Source of the DNA: Alligator mississippiensis
Lineage: Eukaryota; Chordata; Crocodylia; Alligatoridae
Assembly: GCF_030867095.1 (NCBI RefSeq)
Contig: NC_081824.1
Coordinates: 345,644,203 to 345,708,202, forward strand
DNA: 64,000 nucleotides
Direction: 5' to 3'
The position numbers were made by a program, and so were the translations under genes. A model generated the notes under the pieces. That model searched no databases and had not been told where the DNA came from. It saw only the letters and a list, made by a program, of their open reading frames with translations. Positions 34,731-44,833 of the stretch are shown here, in pieces; position 1 is the first letter of the stretch, and every line of letters begins with the position of its first letter.

Positions 34731-35655
34731 AGATTCAAAGATGTTAGGGTCAGAAGGGACCTCAGTAGGTCATCGAGTCTGACCCCTGCCCTGGGCAGGA
34801 AAGAGCACTGGGGTCAGATGACCCCAGCTAGGTGCTTGTCCAGTATCCTCTTGAAGACCCCCAGGTTAGGAGAGAGCACCAACTCCCTTGGAAGCCCATT
34901 CCAGATTCTGGCAACCCTTACGGTAAAGAAGTTCTTTCTAATGTCCAACCTAAATCTGCTCTCCATCAATTTGTGGCCATTGTTCCTAGTTACTCCAGGG
35001 GGTGCCCTAGTAAATAGAGCATCTTCTATTCCCTGTTGCCCTCCCCTGATGAATTTATTGGCAGCCACAAGATCACCTCTCAGCTTTCTCTTGCAAAGGC
35101 TGAAGAGATCTAGGTCGCTCAGTCTCTCCTTGTAGGGCCTTGCCTGGAGGCCTCTGAACATGATAGTGGCCCTCCTCTGAATCCTCACAAGATTCTCCAC
35201 ATCCCTTTTGAAGTGCGGTGCTCAAAACTGGATGCAGTACTCCAACTGTGGCCTGCCCAGTGCCGCATAGAGGGGAAGCATCACCTCCCTGGACCTGTTC
35301 GTCATGCATCTGCTAATGCATGATAAAGTGCGGTTAGCCTTGTTGATCACTTTGTCACATTGACGATTCATGTTCATCTTGGAGTCAGCTATGACTCCAA
35401 GATCCCCTTCTGCTGCTGTGCTGCTGAGAAGGTCATCCTCCACCCTGTAAGTGTGTTGGTGGTTATTTTTGCCCAGGTGCAGCACTTTGCACTTATCTCT
35501 GTTGAACTGCATCCTATTTTGTTCTCCTCATTTTTCCAACCTGTCCAGATCTACCTGGACCCATTCCCTACCATCTGGTGTGTAAACTTTGCCCCATAAT
35601 TTGGAATTATCTGCGAACTTGGACAAGGTGCTTTCCACATCCTCGTCCATGTCTC
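34731..35655 (-). mobile_element. Second CR1 LINE fragment, minus strand, abutting the first
   Basis: A fresh CR1 tail (atagattcaaagatgttagggtcagaaggg) starts at 34731, followed by reverse-transcriptase C-terminus. The minus-strand frame 35200-34814 gives VRIQRRATIMFRGLQARPYKERL and FTVRVARIWNGLPREL. The frame 35512-35222 gives [17 protein letters not shown] and NRTLSCISRC. It is a different subfamily from the neighbour and is 5' truncated near 35655. Confidence 0.92.
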
Positions 35656-35875
35656 ATAGTTACGATTTAAAAAAAAAAAAAATCTAATATTAAATTCCTA
35701 GCAAAAAGAATGCATTTAAGGTTCTGAAAAAGCGTACGTTCAAGCTCCCACCAAGCTATATGGGGAAGTCTCTGATTATGCTTATTATCCTCTGTTAATT
35801 CAACCAGTGCCCTGAAATGAACAGTTTCATATAACATTTCAATATCATAGAATCCTAGAGAAGCAGGGCTAGAAG
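35656..35875. other. Poly(A) tract and CR1 tail stub
   Basis: An A-run is at 35669-35681. A short CR1 tail stub (atcatagaatcctagagaagcagggctagaag) at 35844-35875 is cut off where the foldback-related DNA starts. Confidence 0.6.
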
Positions 35876-36942
35876 AGGCAAAACTCGTGACATGGGCGCT
35901 TGTGGGACTGACTGTCTCTGTCTTGGGGCAGAAGGAGTTCCTGGCTCTGTATTGATTTTCCTCTCCTTAGTCTGTGATTTTGTAGGTGTTAATCCTTGCT
36001 TGTTAATTTGTTATCTAGTAGCTAGCTACTGTGTATTGAGCTGGTCACTGAGTGAATCATGATTGATTGGTAACACAGTAGCCTAGCAGCCAGGCCTGCA
36101 GTAGCTTCCCCCCCCTCCCCCCGCCTCCTTTGTGCCCCAAGACTGACACAGGCCCACAAGCACCCATGTCACGAGTTTTGCCTGTCAGCAGCTAGAAGTG
36201 CAGGGCCCCAGAACCTCTGCACCTATCTCTTTGACAGCTGGCAAGCTTCGTGGCTGCAGCAGGGCTACCATCCCTGCAGCTGTCACCCTGCTGCACCTTA
36301 ACACACAGTATCACCCATGTCACGAGTTTTGCTTGTCCGCAGCTTGAGGTGCAGTTCCCTCCAAACCCCTACACTGATCTTGAAACTTGGCAGGCATCAT
36401 GGACTCTGCGGAGCCTACCACCCCTGCAGTTTTGACCCAGCTGTGGCTTAACACATACACATGACATGAGTTTTGCTTTCAAGAATTTGGGATGCAGTTT
36501 CCCCCAAACTCCTGCACCTATCTCCTTGAAACTTGGCAGACTTTGTGGCCTCAGCAAGAGCTACCATCCCTGCAGTTTTCATCCTACTGTGGCTTAACAT
36601 ACACACGTGACATGAGTTTTGCTTTCAGGACTTTGAGGTACAATTTCCCAGAAACCCCTGTACCTATATCCTTGAAGGTTGGCACACATCATGTTCTCAG
36701 CAGAGGATTTCATCCCTGCAAGTGTCACCTGAATCAGACAAAAGACAACAAAGTTATAGATGTTTCATTGATTTCCCCATTATACGCTATGGCCGAATCT
36801 CTGAATCTTTTCCGAATCAATTCAAAAGTTCCGAATCAAGTCGGAAAGCCTAAAGCTTCCAGCAATTCGGTGTCAAATCTATGAATCTGAATCTGAATCA
36901 TCTCCGAATTCAAATCATGATCCAAAGCTTTGCACAGCCCTA
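35876..36942. mobile_element. Broken foldback-family element (copy 5) with internal tandem array
   Basis: The right end ctttgcacagcccta (to 36942) and the adjoining ccgaatcaattc motifs are those of the foldback family. No matching left end is found, so the left terminus is lost or rearranged. A 57-bp imperfect inverted repeat lies at 35878-35935 and 36121-36178 (aaaactcgtgacatggg / cccatgtcacgagtttt). A tandem array of about 145 bp units follows. Confidence 0.7.
36165..36740 (+). repeat. Tandem array, four units of about 145-152 bp
   Basis: Units start at about 36165, 36317, 36462 and 36607 with atgtcacgagttttgc or atgacatgagttttgc. Each continues with cagtttcccccaaac-type, cttgaaacttggcag, ctaccatccctgcag and ctgtggcttaacac segments. 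Units differ by several substitutions each. A related single unit lies inverted inside the foldback element at 21610-22367. Confidence 0.88.
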
Positions 36943-39584
36943 GTTACCAGTAGTGGATGTCAGGAAGTGAGCCAAAGTCAAACCAAGTTCCAAAGTTCAG
37001 AGACTGGGTACACAGGCAGGAATGTAGGAGCAGGCACCAGGGAAGTCATAGACAAGAGTTACACAGACTGAGGTCAGTTTGTTGCACAGCAAGGGCTAGG
37101 TGCTGCAATAGCTCCTTAAGAGCAGTCCTGGAACCAGTCAACAGGCTCAGACTCAGCTGACCCTGCTTGAGTGTTGCAGACCTGGTTGTCATGTCACACA
37201 TGCATGGCTGGAGGTGTAATTTTGGGATTGGGGGATCAGATCCCAATCATGCAATTACTACTTGCCAGTGCAGGGGAGGTTGTGATAATAATCCTAGCTT
37301 CCCTTGCACTAATAAGTTTAGATAGGGGTGCATCCCCATGTGCAGGGATGACAATCAGTTGAATGTTGGCCTCAACCTGGGACAGTCCCATGTACAGTTC
37401 CACCAGGGTTGTCAGGGCAGACAAACAGATGATTGGCCAAACTCTGTGCCTAGCATTTCTTGCTGGGCTGCCAGGTGCAGGAGATCAGTGGCTCCTGTAA
37501 ACCCCACACAGACCAGGCACAGAATTTAAAGACCCCATAGGGGGAAGCCCTTGGCCCCCTCACACAAGTTACATTTCAGATGCCATACAAACTAGCCATA
37601 AAAATGTTCTATGTGCCACTTTATGGTGCCATTTTATAGTGTCTTAAATCATGTGCAAGTGTAGCATTCTTCCTATTTATGCTGCAATTAATGTGTTAAT
37701 TGCAGCATAAATGTAACCTATGGAGGTAACCTAAAAAGCATAAAATTATAGAAATGGAATAAAAATCTAAAATAAGATATAAAAAAAAACTTTCCCCCCA
37801 AACTCCCCCAAATTCAAAACGAATCCACCAGCTTTTTCCCCTCCCTTGCCCCTTGACTCAGGAGAGCATTCCTTTTTGCAGCTAGCATTTAATAATGTAA
37901 AATATTAGTTCATTTGGATGGCAGAGCTAGGGACTGTGGGGAAAATATATATTTTCTAATATTGGTACTAAAAATTTCACCCTTAGTCTAATGATGAACA
38001 GTGTTGTTGACTTCTGGTTAACTAGGAATGTATGTATTTGATAACGGAACTATGGTTTGAGGTATGCAATGCTTGATTTTTCATGTTGTATCAGGTGATA
38101 AACTTGTTCATATATTTCAATAAAAAAATAAACTACCTATACTGAGATGTAGAGATCTGCTTTAGTTATACATTATCTTCAGTATCATCTACTTGTAATT
38201 TTTAACAATATTGTATTAACAGGTACATTCTTTAATTGCTACATTGTTCAGCTAAAACATACCAAGAAAATGAATTGCCAACACAATAGTACAGAGTGTT
38301 CTGTACTTTTTTCTTATTTAAGAAAAGTAAAAAAAAAAAAAAGTAATGGGTGATTTTGAAGATAAAATGATTTCGTTTGTATTGTATGATGCTTAAGTAC
38401 TTAATATTCATACCTTGAAAGAAATTCCTGCCACTTACTTAAAAAATAACATTGTAAATGACATTATAAAGATATGTATGTCATGCATCACCAAAATACT
38501 GTACCAGTCCAGAAGGAAAACTCAAAGAAGTAACACAAAATGCAGTTGTAATGATTTTATTAGCTGTTTTGCTTACAAAGAACATAAGCTTGCACTATAT
38601 AAAAGTAAACAGATTGACTTGTACCATTTGGCATAGCATAATGTTCTATAAATCTCTCATGCTCCAAAGCACTTCAATGGGATGTGTTTAAATACCATTG
38701 AAAATCCTGAATTTCTAGACAAATGTGAATTCAAGGACCTAAGTGTACTATCATTTATGTTGTTGCCAAAGACTGATACCACCAAAGGTAAAACCAGACC
38801 TTAGGTTGTATTTAAATATAAAACATTTGATTCAAACTGAGCATTTATCTGTATTTTAATAGGCATGGATCTTTATGCGTCTGTGTAAGGGAGCGAGAAG
38901 AAGCATGCCACTTTCCTATTAGGACTAGCATGGCTACAAAAATGTAGAAGAGACAATACTTGTCGTCTTACTCCTTCCCATAGGGTGGGAAGCATCAGGG
39001 ATTTAATGCCTCCACAGTGTCTGCCTGTGGGCCATGCTAGATGAGCCAGCGTTGGAATAATCTGTTATAAATCAGGGAGAGCGGGGAAGAGGGTGGGAGA
39101 GGGACGGTGGGAAGTTGTCTTTTTTAAGACAACATGAAAAAACCAAAAATACACACACATACACGCTGGTTGAAGAAAAAAAAAATGTTTTCATGAAAAT
39201 TAACAGAACAAGAAAAATGATTTCCTCCAGCATTTGCCTTCAGTTATATACTGCCACAGTGATACAAAGAGCGGGCAGGAAGGAAAGCATGCCTCAATGG
39301 CCCATTCATACTGCCTCTCAGGACTTTCTTCTTGGTGCCTACACACTTCCCCTTCCATAGGATTGCGTAGTCAGAACCCTTTAACAACTGACAGGCTTCG
39401 GGACACAGGATGCAAGACTGGAAGGAACCTCCTGGGTCACTAAGTTCAGTTGCTGTTTCAGGCAACCATGCTTCATATAATTCCATGTGTAAATTTCTTA
39501 AACTCTGTTTTAAAAGCTGTGGATCTTTTTTTTTTTTTTTTTTTTTTCTTTCCCCTCACGCTGCTCTTAGTGGAGTGATATTTT
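36943..39584. other. Intergenic, no gene recognised
   Basis: The segment at 36960-37540 has repeat-like phrases (gtcaggaagtgagccaaagtc) but no named family. A poly(A) run lies at 38328-38342 and a poly(T) run near 39525-39547. The remainder is AT-rich and blank. Confidence 0.45.
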
Positions 39585-40045
39585 GGGGTCCTTCCCCATT
39601 AGTGTGAACATGCATTTTCCTGGGGACAAACAGCAGAGGCACAATATCTGCTGTTGCTGCTGCTTATCCCTAGGGAACGCCTGTGCACATGTGTTGTGGT
39701 GCATGGCACTTTGCCCCATGTGGGGTAGGAGAGGCTGGGGCCATGGGGCCAGCACCTGGGCTGGCTGCAGCAGCCTTACCTGGGATACTGGGGGCCTCTG
39801 GGGGCTGCAGCCATGGCAGTAGGGAGGCTGGCTAGCAGCTGGAGCATGGCTCTGGCCGCCCAGGCTTGAGTTTCTGGCAGTGCATGCTGCTGCCACATGC
39901 ACCACCTCACTTTTTTTAGGCGTGGGGATTTTTGACACTGGGATCTCCTGGTGTTAATAACCGTTCCCCAACCTCCATGCTGCAAATTAGCAGTAGGGGG
40001 AAGGCCTGTCCACAGGTCCACACTCATCTGGATGCACCCTCAGAG
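39585..40045 (+). mobile_element. MITE, copy B of a pair
   Basis: It matches 31115-31525 along most of its length. The right end ctcatctggatgcaccctc pairs loosely with the left ttccccattagtgtgaac. The GGGTGCATC-type end links it to the small MITEs at 30430 and 57260. Confidence 0.7.
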
Positions 40046-40648
40046 TAGAAAGCACAGAATATATTCTATTCTAATATTCTATCTGATATTAAAATTAGGA
40101 AAAAAGATTAATTAAAGGGAAAAATAGCCTTCTTCCTTTTTTTAGTCATGTTAGGTCTCATGCTACTGAAAACTATTTTTGATGCTTAGATAAAGGGCTC
40201 AGTATAAAAAATCATGACACTATAAACAACCTAGCTGCAAAAACTGAGGAAGGAGTTTACTGTTCAACTATGAAACATTCTGTTTAAATGTTAAGCAATG
40301 AGGTGGGCCTGTTAAAGCTCCACTAAGGAGGATGGAAACTAGTGTTTAATCTTTATGTTGTGGGTGACATTCGGTATAGGTCCAAGTAAATTTTCCAACA
40401 GTAAGGTGACCTGACTGATAGCAAATAGTTGAAGAATGCAGTGAAAAGAACAGCTCTCAACCTTGCCAGTGCTGCTATGAGCAGAACGTCAGCACTTTTC
40501 ACTCAAGGAATGGAAAGAATGTACTTGTTGTACCGCATGGCATATCATTGATCTTTAAACATGCCTTGGATAACTACTCCTGTAATGACTAGCACTGAAC
40601 AAAATAGCTTTTGATAATTCACTGTCAAAAGTTTGTGTCTTGACTTTC
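40046..40648. other. Intergenic, no recognised feature
   Basis: Nothing recognised. Confidence 0.5.
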
Positions 40649-40990
40649 TTGTTTGGGCACTTTTGTGTCCTGTTTCCAGGTGGAATTTGGCCTCATTGGA
40701 GTCATTGGATACTATTACCACAATGGCTGATTAAATTCTTGCACAGTAGAGGTAGACTTAAGCAGTCATTGAGGTAATAGTATCCAATGACCCCACTTAC
40801 GGCCTGACCTTATCCAAGCCTTTCACCTCATCTTTGGCAAGTTTGTTGTAAACACGATTTCTGGAGGGGTAGGCCTGGAAGAGCCATTTCATTCCTCAGC
40901 CCATATGAAATAATACAGAGGGCCTTGTACTGTCCCAGTGAAATTAGGCCAAATTCCACCTGGAAACAGGACACAAAAATGCCCAAACAA
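40649..40990. mobile_element. MITE with 45-bp near-perfect inverted ends (342 bp)
   Basis: The left arm (40649-40693) and the right arm (40946-40990) are inverse complements with one mismatch in 45, starting ttgtttgggca and ending ggaatttggcct. Inside, tcattggatactattacc pairs with ggtaatagtatccaatga. There is no coding capacity. No convincing target duplication is visible, so the superfamily is open. Confidence 0.88.
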
Positions 40991-41008
40991 CACAGTTATA
41001 AAACACAG

Positions 41009-41191
41009 CGCTGGTTTTCAATCTGTGATCCGCAGACCCCTGGGGGTCCACATACTATGCCTAAGGGGTCTGCAAAAGATGACTAGGGTCAGTCAAAAGT
41101 ATGTGAATACCCAGACTTACAATTTTAAAGGTATCTGCACATCCATTCAAATTTGTTTGAATGCAAATGAAAAAAAGGTTAAAAACCACTG
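41009..41191. mobile_element. hAT-like short element
   Basis: The ends gctggttttcaat and gttaaaaaccactg, with the inner phrase cagacccctgggggtcca, match the better-preserved element at 62134-62322 in the opposite orientation. Confidence 0.75.
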
Positions 41192-43585
41192 ATCTGCAGC
41201 AACAGTCATGGTGGCCATGCAGATAATGGAGATTTTACATCAGGCTGATTAAAGTTAGTTTGTGGTAAAGTCTACTGAAGACTTGTACAATGTCATTACT
41301 ATTGGCGAATCTTCAATATTAAGCAACCAGGCCTTGCAGCAACATAACAAACTGAACTATTGCCTTGCATAACTATGCTTTGACATAATGCAGGTCAAAA
41401 CGTACACAGCCTGGGAATCCCATTTCTCCGCATTAACTTCCTGTGCATTGCCAAGTGTGTGAAGCTACACATCCATACCCTCCTTGTAGCATCCTTGGCT
41501 TCCATGAGAGTATCTGGCAGCTGATGTCCCAAGGTGAAACTTAACTTCAATGTTTGTTACCATGTAGTAGCTAAACAGGGACTGGAGTGGGGAGAGGCAG
41601 CTTCCAGACTGTGAGGCCAGCCTGAATTTCTGTGCCAAAGGATGCGGTCATGCTGGTGTTCTGGCAGCCTAATTCTGGGGCGGGTTCTGCAAAGAAGTCT
41701 ATCAAAGACTCTTACTCAATAACCAGAGTTATTGAGCCTAGTAATCAGTCATGTAATTCCATTCAAGCTCTGAGTTTTTGTCCTCACCATTCCTATTGGA
41801 AAGCTGTTCCAGGATCCTATTGCTATGATGACTCTAACACTTTACAGCTTAAATTTATCATGGTTAGTTTGTACCCATTTGTTCTTGTGCTATTATTGTC
41901 TATTAGTTTAAATAGTTTTTGCCTCTCCCTGATGGAGAGGGGATATGATTACTATTTACAAATATATCCCCCTGGATGTACTTGTAAATAGTAATCATAT
42001 CTCCTATCCACCTTTGTTTTGCTAAGCTAAACAAGCCAAGCTCTTTATGACAGGCTTTCTGTTTTCCCTGGTCATCCTAACAGCTGTTCTCTGCACCTGT
42101 TCTAATGTGAATTCTTCTTTCTTGAAACACAGATTTCAGATGAGGTCCCTGCAGGGCCTTTTTTTGAATGGCACAAATACTTCCCCTTCTCTCCTGGAAA
42201 TACCTTGCCTGATGCATTCTAGGATCACATTCACATTTCTCAAAGCCTTATCATTTTGGCAACTCATCTTCTGTATAGCATGCTCAAGTCCTCTTCCTCA
42301 ATCAGCTCCATGGTTATTTCAAAATGTTCATTATTGTTCCCTAATTGCATAACTTTTCATTTTGTCCTATTGAATTTCATCCTATCTCTAATATTTGAGT
42401 CTAGCTCTTTTTATATGTTGTGAACATCATCAGCCATTGGCAAATATAGGCAGCCAGCTCCCCCTTTTCTCTTTGTTGATATAGCTTGTCTACGTTAGAG
42501 ATTACTTTTACATTGCTGACATTCTACATCAATTATTCAGTGTCAGTTCTCCTTTAACTTGCTGCACTTCTCAGTTATACATACAACAATTATGTTTATC
42601 AAGAATTACTATAATTTTCCCATGGCTTCTGAGATGAAATAAAAACTAGATGACTGTCATCTGTACCTTTGGTCACCTAACAGTGGAAAGCAATCTTGAT
42701 TATAACATAAAAAGTTATTTTAAAAGTGTTTTATTATCAGAAATGAAACTATGACTTCTGGAGGCTAATGATTATTTAAAAAACCGTTTGAGACAAAGGT
42801 TACACTGAAATTATAATGTATATCTATAAATTATCTTTATAGCAGTCATGCAGCTGTTATAGTTATGGTTTCAAAACTCTTTCAGGTATATAACTTTTCA
42901 AATATTAATTTTTAGAAACATCTGCCTTTTTAACTGAAAAATCTAATGTTTAGTTTCTTGCCAACTGTAAATTTATTTTGAAAACATTGAGAAAAATCAT
43001 CTAATCTTTTGAGTTATAGAAGGAAGAAGGACAATATTCATAATTTTAATATTAATAAGGAATATATACTTCACTGTCTTTTGGAATGTGCATGGGATGG
43101 GAAAATTGGAAACAATTAAAAACCCCCTTTGAATAAAAGCTGGTCATAAAAGTTCCGACAAAACAAAATTTTAATACAAATGGAGAAGGAACAGAATTTT
43201 TGCCAGGGAAGAGAGGGGAAGCTTTCTTTCTGCTTACTTTATACCAGGTTGAAACATTTCTGTCAAAATTAAAAAGTTGGTGAGGAATTGGGACTGATAT
43301 TCAGGAAAATATTTGTGAATATTTTCCATTTTCCAGTCATGGGTAATTTTTATCAGATGATCATTGGATGTCTGTTAATATGACAATGGGGCCAAAAGGC
43401 TTATCCCTCTAAAAGACATCATTGTACATTATCCTTACCAAACCTGGCTGACAAAGGCGTAACTGGCAATGGGTTGTTGTGACTTGTTCCAGCATTAGGG
43501 ATATTACAAACGATCTACTGAAACACAAATAATGGTATTCTTTAGGAAATGCTTTCTTTAACCTCAAGGAGAGGAGAAAATTATG
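41192..43585. other. Intergenic; old minus-strand CR1-like remains at 41790-42470
   Basis: Phrases such as ccattcctattggaaagctgttcc, taccatttgttcttgtgc and tttgtcctattgaatttcatcc suggest a very old CR1-type LINE on the minus strand. A perfect 19-bp inverted repeat lies at 41943-41961 and 41982-42000. The rest, including 42480-43585, is blank. Confidence 0.45.
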
Positions 43586-43853
43586 GGCATATTTACACAC
43601 TGCCATACAGTGATATTGCCACAGCATGGTGCAGTACTAAACCATGGTGCAGTAACCACCATACTGTGCTGTGCGCACCGTACACAGTTAGATTTTGCTG
43701 CTAGGTCACCATACCATTGCACTATATCAGGAGAGCAGGCCACTATGGTGACATACCTGCCGATCACGTGTAGACCCACATGATCGCTAAGTCACCGTAG
43801 TGCACCGTACGGCAATGTAGCATGTTGCCATTGGGTGATGTGCAAATGTGCCC
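43586..43853. mobile_element. MITE with GGGCATATTTACAC ends
   Basis: Left gggcatatttacac pairs with right gtgcaaatgtgccc, one mismatch away from perfect. The interior is a patchwork of short inverted motifs (gcaccgtac, gtcaccatac/gtgacatac). This design resembles the element at 21372-22450. No coding capacity. Confidence 0.7.
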
Positions 43854-44833
43854 TGTATATACCAAAAACGTACTGCAGATCTTGTGACTTTTTTGAAGCT
43901 GTTGGTGAAAATGTGGCTGAATCTATATTTAGTTTTAGCATTTATATTTCTATGATGACAGCAAAGTTATCAGAATGTTATCAAGAACATATCTCATTAT
44001 TTTCCATTGTAAAAACTGAGTCAGCATAATGTTAATTAATGACCTGCGATCCTCTACCTTTAGAATCTTGTCTACACTAAAAAAACTACAAAGACCACTG
44101 TTACAAAGGTGAATGTGAACCACTGGAAATTTTAATGATTCAGAATGTTCTCATTAGCTATGCTGGCAGTTGCTAAACTCTTTGGGGTATCCACAAACAG
44201 CATTCTTTTCCTCCCACAGTTGTGAAATCAGTGAATTGTGGGCACCCATCACAATTCCCTGAAACTGAGGTAGCAATCAGCAGCTGGATGTGAATATATA
44301 TGTACCTATACATTTCTAATGTATAAAATCACATATTTTGGTGAAACAAAATGTTGACTGTATTGCATTTTTTTAAACTAAGGATGCCTTAAGATTGCTG
44401 TACTAAACAGCAACTTTACTAAACAGAATATTGCTATGCATAAAATTGCAAACACTCAAAGTATGACTGAGTGTATTCTCTCCAATATTCTTTATTACAG
44501 TGATCAATGAAGCTTTTTAATGGATCTGTGCTAGAAAGATCAATTGTAATAGTCCATTTGCAGCGTTGGTTCTTTTTAAACTAAAAATAGTGCAGTGATT
44601 TGATGCAGGATGCAATAATGGTCATCCTTGGTCTGGGGAAATAACATATTTGTGCACTGTTACAAGCACTTCTGTATGTTACTACAAAGACGGCTAAACC
44701 TGCACACAGTGCTTTGACTTCTGGGGGTTTAGAAGTCCACAGATTTACATGCACAGATCCAGTAGCAGAATCAGAATCAACCTGTGTTACAAACCTAGTA
44801 AATGATAAAAAAAAAAAGTAGTGGCGACCCTTT
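43854..44833. other. Intergenic, AT-rich, no recognised feature
   Basis: Nothing recognised. Confidence 0.5.

Noticed and set aside
36165..36740. Evenly spaced repeats as a possible CRISPR array
   Set aside because: Units of about 145 bp are contiguous tandem copies without unique spacers, in a vertebrate genome.
41632..42352. Two + strand frames of about 100-120 residues with hydrophobic ends
   Set aside because: They are the antisense of old CR1-like sequence.
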